Source: a bacterium
GTDB lineage: Bacteria > Auribacterota > UBA3054
Length of the DNA: 64,000 bases
Direction of reading: 5' to 3'
Assembly (NCBI GenBank): GCA_017557885.1
Contig: JAFYXV010000002.1
Coordinates: 1 to 64,000, forward strand
Part shown: positions 24,860-33,285 of the stretch, piece after piece
Position numbering within the stretch: the first letter of the stretch is position 1
Layout of the letters: every line of letters begins with the position of its first letter
Program-made: the position numbers and the translations under genes
The notes under the pieces: generated by a model
What the model saw: the letters and a program-made list of their open reading frames with translations, nothing else
Databases searched by the model: none
Told to the model about the DNA's origin: nothing

Positions 24860-26524
24860 TTAACGATTGGCTTTAACGCCGAATTTTTCTTTATATTCAG
24901 AGAAGTCTTCCTTACTGTTATTATTCCAGTCAAGGTCGATTACCATCTGAAGTTCCGTGTACTTGGTCCAGGTCGTGGAGCGGCCTTCCTTGAAGCCGAC
25001 GTTGCCCACGGTCTCGGCCACGAGCTTTTCGATCTCCGGCTTGGCTTCGGCCCAGTTGCCGTAGTAACCGCAGTCGATGCCGATCCTCACGAGGGTCTTG
25101 CTGTCCTCTTCGCTGTTGAGGACCAGCATGTCGGAGGAGTTGCTGCTCAAAGCGTTCTCTTCAGCGATGTCGCCCAGAGTAAAGGAGCGCACGCCGTAGA
25201 GCCACATGTTGGTGGGCATCTTGGAAGCAAGCTGGGAGATGGTGTAAACGTAGGCTTCCCTTTCCCAAAGCAGACGTCCGTAAACTTCGTTCTCGGCCAG
25301 CTGCGTCTTGATGTTCTTCTGAACGTCCTTGATGGCCTTGTCGTATTTCTGGGCCTGCTGGAGCGTTTCCTGAGCGTCGTTTGCGGCGGCCTGCTCTTTC
25401 TGGATCTTGCCCTGGTTGAGGAAGAAGAGAGCGCCGAAAAGCACGGCGAACAAAGCGACGGCGGCGATGATCAAAGGCTTCTTGCCGTCGAAGGAACGCT
25501 GCCACTGCAAATTGGCGGGAACGAGGTTGACGCTGTAGGAGGACTGGCCGCTGATGGAGGCCAGGGCGCCCACGGCTTCGGCGAAAGCGAAGGAGTCGCC
25601 TTTCTCGCCTTCGAAAGCGCTGAAGGCATCCAGATAGGCGGCGTCGGTTTTTAATTTATCCTGCAGGTAAGCGTCGAGCCCTTTGATCTTGGCATATCCG
25701 CCGGTCAGGAGGATCTTGGCCGGCTTCTCGCCGGAAAGGCTCGTGCGGTAGTTGACGATGGAACGGGTGATCTCCATGACCAGCCTGGAAAGAGCCTGGC
25801 CGACGGCTTTGGTGCTTTCGGCCTCAGCGTTGCCGAGATCGACCTGCTCAAGGAGAGTCTTGCGGGCTTCGTCAAAAGAAGCGCCGCCGGCGGTAAGGGC
25901 GGAAACCAGCGTGGAGCCGAAAACGGGCAGCGCGCGCATCCAGACTTTCGAACCCTCGGCGATGACCAGGTTCGTGGAGGAGGCGCCGATGCTAAGGACG
26001 GCGGTGGGAGTCTCCACGTTGCCTTTGCTTTCGGCGAGGAGCAGGTTGGCCAGGTTCAGGGCGCCGCTGTTGGCGCCGGCTATGGAAAGTCCGGCTTCCT
26101 CGAAGATCGAGTTGATATCTTCAACGACAGAACTCTTGATCGCGGCAAGAGAAACGAAAGTTTGATCGCCGGCTTCGCCGACCGTGTTGTAGCCCCATTC
26201 GGCCTCTTCGATGGGAAGAGGGAGGTTCTTCTTGGCTTCTTCCTCGATCTGGGTCTGAAGCTCCGCGGTGGGAACTTTCAGAGCTCTTGTGAGGACCTGA
26301 GAACTGGGAAGAGTTACGTAGATCTCGGATTTCTTATCCAGCTTCTGCTGCTTGAGAGCATCCAAAACTGCGGCGCGCCAGGCGGCATCGTCAGCGTCAT
26401 GAGGGATGTCCAGAGTCACGCTCTGGCACGCGACGAGCTTAGCGTTTGCCTTATTGACTTCGGCGAACACGAACTTAAGCGCTTCGCGCCCGAGGTCAAT
26501 GCTAACAACTTTCTTGTCTGCCAC
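24860..26524 (-). CDS. PilM-like / FtsA-like actin-fold ATPase fused to a PilN-like part (Amuc_1101-like)
   Basis: I choose the GTG at 26522-26524 (554 residues), which has AAGGAAA upstream and puts the first strand KKVVSIDLGREALKFVF at the N-terminus; another GTG 66 bp upstream is in frame. Residues 1 to about 340 are a PilM-type ASKHA fold: phosphate-1 SIDLGREALK, phosphate-2 AVLSIGASSTNLVIAEG and adenosine LLTGGYAKIKGLDAYLQ. A membrane segment (about 355-375, PLIIAAVALFAVLFGALFFL) and a periplasmic tail then follow, as in PilN. So PilM and PilN functions look joined in one chain. It starts the pilus-like operon, 103 nt after the predicted RNA start. Confidence 0.82.
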   Translation of the reverse strand: MADKKVVSIDLGREALKFVFAEVNKANAKLVACQSVTLDIPHDADDAAWRAAVLDALKQQKLDKKSEIYVTLPSSQVLTRALKVPTAELQTQIEEEAKKNLPLPIEEAEWGYNTVGEAGDQTFVSLAAIKSSVVEDINSIFEEAGLSIAGANSGALNLANLLLAESKGNVETPTAVLSIGASSTNLVIAEGSKVWMRALPVFGSTLVSALTAGGASFDEARKTLLEQVDLGNAEAESTKAVGQALSRLVMEITRSIVNYRTSLSGEKPAKILLTGGYAKIKGLDAYLQDKLKTDAAYLDAFSAFEGEKGDSFAFAEAVGALASISGQSSYSVNLVPANLQWQRSFDGKKPLIIAAVALFAVLFGALFFLNQGKIQKEQAAANDAQETLQQAQKYDKAIKDVQKNIKTQLAENEVYGRLLWEREAYVYTISQLASKMPTNMWLYGVRSFTLGDIAEENALSSNSSDMLVLNSEEDSKTLVRIGIDCGYYGNWAEAKPEIEKLVAETVGNVGFKEGRSTTWTKYTELQMVIDLDWNNNSKEDFSEYKEKFGVKANR

Positions 26525-26633
26525 GGTTTTCCTTACATTTGAGTTAGCCCGGACCGCCCTTTTCGGACGGCCGGAATTGATTGTACGCACATGGCGAAAT
26601 CAAATTAGAATCCGCCATATAAAACTTGGGAAT

Positions 26634-26662
26634 ATTCTACTTGAATCCTCCCTGATTGTCAA
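26634..26662 (-). promoter_or_regulatory. Strong sigma-70 promoter of the pilus-like operon
   Basis: Minus strand: perfect TTGACA (26657-26662), 17-bp spacer, TAGAAT (26634-26639, 5 of 6). RNA would start near 26627, about 100 nt before the PilM-like start. This is the best promoter match I found in the window. Confidence 0.8.
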
Positions 26663-26705
26663 GGGAGAGTCAATTTGCCGGTCACGAGGCTCTTCCGAAG
26701 CCCTC

Positions 26706-27671
26706 TCAACCCTCCCCGGAGGGGTTCGCTTTTTTGAGAATTTCGGCATCCTCCGGAAGGAAACGAAGGGCCTGCTTGTAGAGCGTCTCGGCGGCCTTGG
26801 CGTCGCCTTTTTCTTTCATGTCGTCCCCCCACTCTTCGTAGATGCGGCCCAAAAGACTTCCCCAGTTGCTTTTGGATTCCGTCAGCTCCACCCTTTCCAG
26901 GATGTCGCAGGCTTCCCTGAATTTCTTTTCCTCCTTTAGGATCTGAGCCAACACCAGATAGGCCTCGGAGTCGCCCTTCCTGAGTTTCAGGGCCATTCTG
27001 ACGGCGCTCTCGGCTTCCGGAAGCGCTTTTCTCCTGCGCAGGATCCGGCTCTTCAGCAAATAACTTTGAGGCGCCAGTTCGCAGTCCAGCTCGACCTTGT
27101 CCAAAAGGCGCATCGCTTCGTTGGTGTTTTTCCCCTCCAGCTCCATGACCGCCAGCCTGTACCAGGCGGAGCCGTAGTTGGTGGAAACCTCCACCGCCGC
27201 GCGGAAGCATTTTGCAGCCTCCACCCGCTGGGTGAGGCAAAGATATGCTATCCCCAGCTCATAGATGTAATCCGGGTCGTCGGGGGCCGCGTAAACGGCG
27301 TTCTCAAGCTGCTTCAGACTGGGGTAAACTTCCCCGTGGCGCTTGAGGGCCAGGGCGTAAATGAAGGCGAAGCGGGCGTTGTCCTTGTCCAGTTTCAAGG
27401 CCTTTTCATAAAAAGGCTTGGCTTTGTCGAATTCGTTGAGCCGCTCGTGGCAGGCGCCGATGTTCAAATAAGCCGCGGCGAAGGTGGAATCGTACTGCGC
27501 GGCCTTGCGGAAACTGCGCAGAGCCGAGCGAAAATCATTGCTCCTGACCTGGGCCAGGCCCTGGTTGAAGGCAACGTAAGCCTGCTCGTTGTAATCGGCG
27601 GCCGCCCTTAGAGGAGCGGCCGCGAAGGCAAGGCAAATAAAAGCCAGAGTTATTTTAATGATTAACGGCAT
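26706..27671 (-). CDS. Exported tetratricopeptide-repeat protein
   Basis: 321 residues from the ATG at 27669-27671, giving a Sec signal (MPLIIKITLAFICLAFAAAPLRAAA); the longer open frame upstream is RNase P RNA. At least seven TPR units follow, e.g. FAAAYLNIGACHERLNEFDK, ALKLDKDNARFAFIYALALK and YGSAWYRLAVMELEGKNTNE. TPR arrays bind other proteins; no partner is indicated. The gene lies just upstream of the PilM promoter, so a role in the pilus system is possible but unproven. The ATG is 11 nt after the rnpB 3' end and has no Shine-Dalgarno, which is odd. Confidence 0.8.
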   Translation of the reverse strand: MPLIIKITLAFICLAFAAAPLRAAADYNEQAYVAFNQGLAQVRSNDFRSALRSFRKAAQYDSTFAAAYLNIGACHERLNEFDKAKPFYEKALKLDKDNARFAFIYALALKRHGEVYPSLKQLENAVYAAPDDPDYIYELGIAYLCLTQRVEAAKCFRAAVEVSTNYGSAWYRLAVMELEGKNTNEAMRLLDKVELDCELAPQSYLLKSRILRRRKALPEAESAVRMALKLRKGDSEAYLVLAQILKEEKKFREACDILERVELTESKSNWGSLLGRIYEEWGDDMKEKGDAKAAETLYKQALRFLPEDAEILKKANPSGEG

Positions 27672-27681
27672 ATTTTTAAAA

Positions 27682-28021
27682 GGAGAACCGCCCGTAAGCC
27701 GGATTCTGTTGCGCCCGAAGGCGCAGGCAGTCATTCAACTAACGCGATCTACCCGAAACGCAGGGGAGGCATGCGCTCCCGGAGGTCGCCCTCCGCGTCT
27801 CCTATGTGATCTTGCTCCAAACGGGGCTTGCCCTGCCCGGCGCGTTGCCGCGGCCGGCGGTGGTCTCTTACACCACCTTTTCACCCTTACCGGTCGCCCG
27901 GCGGTCTGTTTTCTGCGGCGCTTTCCATTCGCCCAAAGGCGCTCCGCGGTTTCCCGCGGCGTTTTGCATGCAGGAGTCCGGACTTTCCTCCCCTTGCGGG
28001 GCGACTGCCGGACGGTTCTCC
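27682..28021 (-). ncRNA. rnpB: RNase P RNA, bacterial type A
   Basis: On the minus strand the 5' part reads GGGGAGGAAAGTCCGGACTC (28000 down to 27973 region), the conserved P4/J region of RNase P RNA, and the 3' end reads CAGAATCCGGCTTACGGGCG, the conserved 3' P4 partner. P1 closes as GGAGAACCG (28021-28013) with CGGTTCTCC (27690-27682). Length about 340 nt, normal for type A. It is the catalytic RNA that trims 5' leaders from pre-tRNAs. No protein gene lies in this stretch; the open frames here are chance. Confidence 0.93.
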
Positions 28022-28035
28022 AAATATCTCGAGGT

Positions 28036-28062
28036 AAAAAAAAACGGCCTCAGCCGTTTTTT
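28036..28062. terminator. Short A/T-flanked hairpin terminator
   Basis: A stem ACGGC / GCCGT with loop CTCA, flanked by at least seven A on the left and seven T on the right, works in both directions. On the minus strand it directly follows the stop of the zinc-ribbon gene and stops 15 bp before rnpB, leaving little room for a separate rnpB promoter outside it. Confidence 0.8.
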
Positions 28063-28793
28063 TAATTATCCAGTTTGTCGGCCAGATAAAGGATCCGGCC
28101 GCAATTCTCGCAGCAGACCAGCTGATCGCCCTTGATTATGTCCCCTATGACCTGGGGAGGCAGGCCGATGTTGCAGCCCGAGCAGGTGTGGTCGCCGTCC
28201 GAAGAAGTCTGCACTTCCACCACCATGCGGGGCGCTCTGGTCTTGATAAGATCTCTGTACTGTTTCTGAACGTTGGAAGGAATAGTGTTGAAAACGGACA
28301 TGCGTTTTTCATCCACCTTGGCGATCTCGGCGTCCATTTCCCGCAGCTGATCTTTGATACCGGGAAGCTTTTCCTTCAATTCCGCGCGCTTGGCGAAGAA
28401 TTTGGATTGGAGATCGGCCAATTTCTGCATGCTCTTTTCAAGATCGGATTGCTGGCGGTCAACTTTTTCAAAATGCACCTGCATTTTGTTTTCGTTGGCG
28501 ACGATCTCGCGTCCCACCGCAAGGCTTTCCGCCGTATTCCTGACCAAATCCATGCGCTTTTTCAGCTCGCTGGCCTTTGTTTCCAAAGACTCCTGCTCCT
28601 GACGCAAACGCTGGCCTTCCTCTCTGATCTCAAGCTGACGCTTCTGTTCCTCAGCCACCTGGCGCTCCAAGGACTCGTATTCCTCTTTGTCCTTCACCAA
28701 AGCGTCGAGAACCTCTTGCCTTTTGTACTTCAGATCAAGCTTCTCGCTGTCGATCTGCTGCAGTTTGACAAGTAATTTAAGCGTTTCTTTCAT
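28062..28793 (-). CDS. Coiled-coil protein with C-terminal C4 zinc ribbon (CdsZ/CT398-like)
   Basis: 243 residues. From about 5 to 185 it is nearly continuous coiled coil rich in Glu, Lys and Gln. The last 55 residues hold two cysteine pairs, TCSGCNIGLP and VCCENCGRILY, separated by about 22 residues, a C4 zinc ribbon (zf-RING_7 family). The fold is shared with Chlamydia CT398/CdsZ, which touches type III secretion and sigma-54 factors, and with many conserved proteins of unknown role. Nothing nearby fixes a function. Cytoplasmic. Its 5' end lies 78 bp from the neighbouring gene's terminator. Confidence 0.82.
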   Translation of the reverse strand: MKETLKLLVKLQQIDSEKLDLKYKRQEVLDALVKDKEEYESLERQVAEEQKRQLEIREEGQRLRQEQESLETKASELKKRMDLVRNTAESLAVGREIVANENKMQVHFEKVDRQQSDLEKSMQKLADLQSKFFAKRAELKEKLPGIKDQLREMDAEIAKVDEKRMSVFNTIPSNVQKQYRDLIKTRAPRMVVEVQTSSDGDHTCSGCNIGLPPQVIGDIIKGDQLVCCENCGRILYLADKLDN

Positions 28794-28811
28794 CAGTGCA
28801 TCCCTGTTTTA

Positions 28812-28854
28812 TAAAAAACCGTTGCCTCGCTTTCAGATCAACGAGGCAACGGTT
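28812..28854 (-). terminator. Intrinsic terminator of the glycine-rich exported protein gene
   Basis: A perfect 13-bp stem (AACCGTTGCCTCG / CGAGGCAACGGTT) with a 12-nt loop, followed on the minus strand by TTTTATAAAA. It lies 18 bp after the stop at 28872. Confidence 0.85.
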
Positions 28855-28871
28855 CGTACTTCCATTCAACC

Positions 28872-30059
28872 TTACTTCACAAAATCGTTAAGGTCACATT
28901 TGCCCCATCTCTGGACAAAAATGGTGTTGCCGGAGACGGAGGATTTCATTTTGCCGGTCACGCGGGGAGCGACAGCGCTGGTGAAGACGCCGCCGGTCTG
29001 GCCGCCGCAGGTTCCGTCGCCCTTGTTGTTGACGCGGAACATCTTGATGCCGCCGTTGTAGAAAGTCGGAGCCGTGGAGGTGAAGTTGCCCGCCACTTCG
29101 CTGCCGGCCACCACGCAGGGCTTGTCCCAGCCGCGTTTCACGACGATCTGGCCGATGCCGGCGGTGGCGCCGTAAACTTTCGGAGTGGCAGCATAGCCGG
29201 AGACTATGCGGTTGTTGGCGGTGCCGCCGCCGGCGCCCACGAGGCCGTTGCGAGCGGAGATCGTGCTGATCTTGCCGCCGACGGTGATGAGCTTGCCGCC
29301 GATAGAGCCGCCCTGGAGGACTTTCTGCTTAGCTCCGCCGGGCTTGATGGTGCAGGTGCGGGCTTCGGAAAGAAGCGTGCCGCAGTTTCCGCGGATGGAG
29401 CAGTCGCCGAAGAGGCCGCCCAGCACATGGATGGTTCCCACGTTGCCGTAATTGCGGGCGGGGAAATTGTCCACGTTGGAGTCGATGGTGCCGCTGCTGA
29501 CGTTGACCAGTCCGGAGGGAGCCTGCTGAGAACCGCTGCCATCCACAGGACGCGGAGCGTAGATCACGCGCACGCCGGCCACATCGCAGTTGTTGGCCTG
29601 CACGGTCACGTTGGGCGAGCCGCCGCTATGAGCGTTGCTGGCCGGATTCGGCATAACGGTCACGGAGACTTTGGGGAGAGCGCCGCGCACAAAACGGTCG
29701 GCCAGGAAAACGGCGAAGGTAATGTCGCCGTTGGCATTGGCGATAGTCGCGTCGGTCAGCGTGATGGCGGACATGGCGCCTTCCGCGGCAGTAGAGTCGG
29801 AGGGATTCGGCTTGGTGCCGGCTTTCCAAGAAACGACAGAGTTCTTGAACTCTGTATACCCTACGCTTTGGAAGGTGATGTAAACGCGATAGGAACCCAC
29901 CGTTTTTAAGATGGTAAAGAAGTCCTGACCAACTTTGGTGTAAACCTGGTAATAAACCGAATCGCTGCCTGCCGTAAACTGTTCAGTCTGCCATCCGGCC
30001 ATTACGCTGCTTGCGGCTACCAAAGCAACCAGAGCGGCCACTAACATGCTTCTTTTCAT
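28872..30059 (-). CDS. Exported glycine-rich protein of unknown function
   Basis: 395 residues with a clear Sec signal (MKRSMLVAALVALVAASSVMA). I do not recognise the family. The first half looks like a beta-sandwich; the second half has short Gly/Ile-spaced strands (YGNVGTIHVLGGLFGDCSIR, GGSIGGKLITVGGKISTISA) as in right-handed beta-helix surface proteins. Three Cys in the helix part are spaced 5-12 residues. No PEP-CTERM tail, no lipobox. GGAGGA precedes the ATG. It is a single-gene unit with its own terminator. Likely surface or periplasmic structural protein, but that is inference from composition. Confidence 0.7.
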   Translation of the reverse strand: MKRSMLVAALVALVAASSVMAGWQTEQFTAGSDSVYYQVYTKVGQDFFTILKTVGSYRVYITFQSVGYTEFKNSVVSWKAGTKPNPSDSTAAEGAMSAITLTDATIANANGDITFAVFLADRFVRGALPKVSVTVMPNPASNAHSGGSPNVTVQANNCDVAGVRVIYAPRPVDGSGSQQAPSGLVNVSSGTIDSNVDNFPARNYGNVGTIHVLGGLFGDCSIRGNCGTLLSEARTCTIKPGGAKQKVLQGGSIGGKLITVGGKISTISARNGLVGAGGGTANNRIVSGYAATPKVYGATAGIGQIVVKRGWDKPCVVAGSEVAGNFTSTAPTFYNGGIKMFRVNNKGDGTCGGQTGGVFTSAVAPRVTGKMKSSVSGNTIFVQRWGKCDLNDFVK

Positions 30060-30126
30060 GATTGTCCTCCGTATATGGATGATATTTAATTTTTATCTAT
30101 GGCAAAATAATACAGAGCAATTATCC

Positions 30127-30202
30127 TGGTGGAGAATACCGGACTCGAACCGGTGACATCCTGCTTGCAAAGCAGGCACTCTACCAGCTGAGTTAATTCC
30201 CC
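30127..30202 (-). tRNA. tRNA-Ala (TGC)
   Basis: Minus strand: acceptor GGGGAAT / ATTCTCC, D-loop AGCTGGTAGAG, anticodon arm CCTGC-TTTGCAA-GCAGG with anticodon TGC, T-arm CCGGTTCGAGTCCGG, discriminator A and an encoded CCA (30127-30129). 76 nt including CCA. Confidence 0.96.
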
Positions 30203-30244
30203 GCTTTGGATATATGCCCGGCAATTATTGACATGGTTGAAAAA

Positions 30245-30321
30245 TGGTGGGCCTAGTTAGACTTGAACTAACGACCTCGCGCTTATCAAGCGCGCGCTCT
30301 AACCAACTGAGCTATAAGCCC
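30245..30321 (-). tRNA. tRNA-Ile (GAT)
   Basis: Minus strand: acceptor GGGCTTA / TAGGCCC (one G-T pair), D-arm AGCTCAGTTGGTTAGAGC, anticodon arm CGCGC-TTGATAA-GCGCG with anticodon GAT, T-arm TTAGTTCAAGTCTAA and an encoded CCA. 77 nt. It precedes tRNA-Ala by 42 bp in the direction of transcription, the order of an rRNA spacer, yet no rRNA is present here. Confidence 0.96.
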
Positions 30322-30427
30322 ACAAGATTTTCATTTTGTCCAATATTATCATAAGGGCTCCGGTAAAGTCAAGGGGGACCCGCTTCCAAAGGCCAAAGGC
30401 AGCCTCCCGTCCTCGCTTCCCGAAGAG

Positions 30428-30458
30428 AAAAACGGCCGCCCGGGGAGCGGCCGTTTTT
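30428..30458. terminator. Bidirectional intrinsic terminator
   Basis: Stem AAAAACGGCCGC / GCGGCCGTTTTT with loop CCGGGGA. On the minus strand it ends the 924-residue PEP-CTERM gene; its A-rich arm follows as T on that strand. It separates that gene from the tRNA pair. Confidence 0.85.
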
Positions 30459-30478
30459 CTGGACCCTAAACGCTAAAT

Positions 30479-33253
30479 TCAGGACCTTCTCCGAGCCAGC
30501 GGCAGAAGCAGAAGGGCAAGGAAAAGGAAGGCCGGTTCCGGAACGGTCTGGGGCACCAGCAGGACTTTCAGATCGTCCACCAGGATGTCGGCGCTCTTCT
30601 TATAACTATAGAGTTTAAGTTTGGTGAGGTTCTCCCTTTCCAGGGCGCCGCTGGCGATCCCGTTGGGATAGGTCAGGCGGCCCGACTCATCGTCGAAAAC
30701 ATATTCGTTCGCGCCGAAGGTGTAAGCGTGAAGCGTCTTATGGTCGTAATCGACGAACTTGCAGTTGAAGCGCATGTAGAAGTTGAACCACTCGTTGTTG
30801 GACACTTTTTCAGCGCTCTCAACTTCCCTGCCCCACCAGTCCTGATCATCAAGGTCCTCAAGATGCGTGTAAACCGGCAGGGAGGAATCCTCGGTGTTGA
30901 GATAGAGTTTGGCTTCGCACTTGCGGCTCGAGTTCTCCTGGGAAATGCAGAAAAGCGCCGTGCCCAATTCCTCGTCGTTGACGTAGGAATCCGGGATCCT
31001 GAGCTTCATGGCATAGACCACGTCGTAGTTGTCCACCAAATTTGAGGAAATATTAAGGGCGAGGTGGTAGCCGCTGCTGGAATGGTTCAGATCCACCAGA
31101 CGCAGGCACTTGTTCTCGGGATCATCCGGATCGGTGACCACGTCGATGCGGTTCTTGGCGTTCGTGATGAGCCAGCAGGAATCCTGCTCGCTTAGTTCGT
31201 TCTTCAGTTCCCCTTCCTCCTCGGTGGTCAGTTCCAGATCGTTGAAATCGCTTTCATAGATCACGTATCCGTCCTCGGGGTTGCCGGACTGGATGTGCAC
31301 CTTCAAATCGAAGCTTTCCACGCCTTCGGTAGTGGAGGAGAAGCGCAGCGTGGAAGTGTAGAATCCGAAGCCCAGCTGGGTGCGCCTGACGATCAATTCC
31401 ATGGAGTCTTCGGACTCCACCGTGCCGCTGGATTTCGAGAGCCTGACATTGGTGAGGCCGTCCACCAGCTTAACATCATAATTGAAGTAACCGCCGCCGT
31501 CGTTGAAGATCTTGACGGGGATGGTGTTCACGTCATAAGGCACCGGATCGAACCCGGCTTCTACTCTCATGACCGGCGGCTTGCCCTGGGCCTTGGGAAC
31601 AAGGGAGATGGCAAAGTCGTCGAAATAGACCAGCGTATCGGAATTGTAAACATAGATCCTGAACTGGTTGAAGAAGTCCTTGTCGATGCCGCTGGCGTCG
31701 CCCAGGTCGATGGGAATATTCAGATCGTAATACTCGTCTCCGAACTTGACCGAGCGCAGGATGCGGTTTGCCACATAGGAGCTGTAGGTGTATTCCACTT
31801 CGATCCACTCGTCCAGCGACGCCTGGTTTTCAACGCATGAGCTGTCAACGCAGTTGTCGCAGGTGAAAGACACGATCCCGGAAGCGTCGGGGCGCAGGGA
31901 ATATTCCCCCTGCCTGTGACTGAGGTCGGTGCCGAGAACGACGCGGCTCAGGACTGAGTAGTTCGGCATGCAGACTTTCATGCTGACCTTCACGTCGTAC
32001 TGCTCCGCCATACCGGTCGGCATATTGCAGTTCAGATGCAAAGCTTTTGCGGTCCGAATTTTCAAGCACTGCCCGGCTTCGGGATCCTGGACCACTTCGC
32101 AGCCGTCGATGGTCCCGGAGGCCACCCAGTTGGGATCCACTTCCGTAACAGGCCCTAAAATGACATCCTCGAAATCGCTCTGATAAAGCATGTAGCCGTC
32201 ATCGGGATTGCCGGACTGGATGTAGTAAGTCAGGATCTGCTCATCGCCGGCGCCCGTCACTTTCACTTTCGCCCTTCCGAAAGCCACGCCCAGGGCTTCC
32301 CTGTCGATGACGGTGTGCAGCGCCACGGTCTTCGTAACATCTATGCTGAAGGAGCCCGCATGCTCGGTATCCTCCGCGAAGGAGAAGTACCCGCTGCCTT
32401 CCAAAACTTCCACGTTGGCCGTAAAGGATCCGGTGCCGATATTGTTGACGTTCAGGACGGGATCTTTGTCGTTTAACAAGACCTTGGTCACGCCGGACAC
32501 GTTAAGCACAGGATTGTTTATGACGTCGTAGGACACCCTGACGTTGTCGAAATAGCTGTTGCGGTCGTTGACGCCGTACCTGTTAGCCCTGACGCCGCCG
32601 CCCATGTGCGTGGGCTTGACGCCAGGCATGCCGTAGGCCCCGACCTGAGGGAATTCAAAGTGGTTGCCGTTGTAGTCCCTTTCGATCATGGTTATCCTGC
32701 CGTCGGGGAAAAGCACGTGGATCTTATAGACGCCGTAACTGCCGCTGAAAGAGACCACGCCCGGATCACCGGCGTCATTCGGCAAACTGATGAATTTCGG
32801 ATTCACCACGTTCGTGACGCAGACCCTGGTGACGTTGCCGCCGTTTGCGTAGAGGCTGAAGAAGAGGTTCGTACCGTCCGTCAGGTCGAAGGAGGCCATG
32901 TTGCCGCCTCTCCAGGCCATCTCGTAAACGACCTCGCTGGTCTGCGAAAAGATCGCCGGATCAAGCCCTGAATTGAACTGCGCTCCGCCGTTCACGGATT
33001 TCCCTTCATCTTTCAGAAGGAAGACGTGCACGCCGAGCGAACCGTCCACGCCCTCGCCGCTCTCCACATTGCAGTGGACCAGATTGGTGGTGGCGGAGCC
33101 TTCCAAAAACGCCGCGGCGTCCTGAGTCGGTTTCCTCACTTCGCCGAGATTGTAATCCTCAAAATCGTTTTCGTAAATGACCGTCATGTCTCCCAGAGCA
33201 AAGAGAGAGCAAAGCATGGCGAATACCGCCAAACCGAAGATCTTTCCTTTCAT
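30479..33253 (-). CDS. Large PEP-CTERM surface protein with three repeated cassettes
   Basis: 924 residues: Sec signal (MKGKIFGLAVFAMLCSLFALG), then three copies of a cassette starting VIYENDFEDYNLG, MLYQSDFEDVILG and VIYESDFNDLELT. Copies two and three are introduced by the near-identical linker IQSGNPDDGY / IQSGNPEDGY. Each cassette looks like a lectin-like beta-sandwich, and linker domains with VTKTVALHT / RRTQLGFGFYTSTLRFSS resemble BACON/Ig-like units. The C-terminus is VPEPAFLFLALLLLPLARRRS: PEP motif, membrane segment, basic end. Such proteins are cut and anchored by an exosortase-type enzyme. Suggests carbohydrate binding at the surface. GGAGG lies 9 nt before the ATG. Confidence 0.8.
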   Translation of the reverse strand: MKGKIFGLAVFAMLCSLFALGDMTVIYENDFEDYNLGEVRKPTQDAAAFLEGSATTNLVHCNVESGEGVDGSLGVHVFLLKDEGKSVNGGAQFNSGLDPAIFSQTSEVVYEMAWRGGNMASFDLTDGTNLFFSLYANGGNVTRVCVTNVVNPKFISLPNDAGDPGVVSFSGSYGVYKIHVLFPDGRITMIERDYNGNHFEFPQVGAYGMPGVKPTHMGGGVRANRYGVNDRNSYFDNVRVSYDVINNPVLNVSGVTKVLLNDKDPVLNVNNIGTGSFTANVEVLEGSGYFSFAEDTEHAGSFSIDVTKTVALHTVIDREALGVAFGRAKVKVTGAGDEQILTYYIQSGNPDDGYMLYQSDFEDVILGPVTEVDPNWVASGTIDGCEVVQDPEAGQCLKIRTAKALHLNCNMPTGMAEQYDVKVSMKVCMPNYSVLSRVVLGTDLSHRQGEYSLRPDASGIVSFTCDNCVDSSCVENQASLDEWIEVEYTYSSYVANRILRSVKFGDEYYDLNIPIDLGDASGIDKDFFNQFRIYVYNSDTLVYFDDFAISLVPKAQGKPPVMRVEAGFDPVPYDVNTIPVKIFNDGGGYFNYDVKLVDGLTNVRLSKSSGTVESEDSMELIVRRTQLGFGFYTSTLRFSSTTEGVESFDLKVHIQSGNPEDGYVIYESDFNDLELTTEEEGELKNELSEQDSCWLITNAKNRIDVVTDPDDPENKCLRLVDLNHSSSGYHLALNISSNLVDNYDVVYAMKLRIPDSYVNDEELGTALFCISQENSSRKCEAKLYLNTEDSSLPVYTHLEDLDDQDWWGREVESAEKVSNNEWFNFYMRFNCKFVDYDHKTLHAYTFGANEYVFDDESGRLTYPNGIASGALERENLTKLKLYSYKKSADILVDDLKVLLVPQTVPEPAFLFLALLLLPLARRRS

Positions 33254-33285
33254 AGGATCAAACCTCCATAGGGTGGTTATACAAT

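Noticed and set aside
27735-28135. Open frames of 69 to 135 codons at the rnpB locus
   Set aside because: The RNA signature of RNase P explains the region; the frames are chance.
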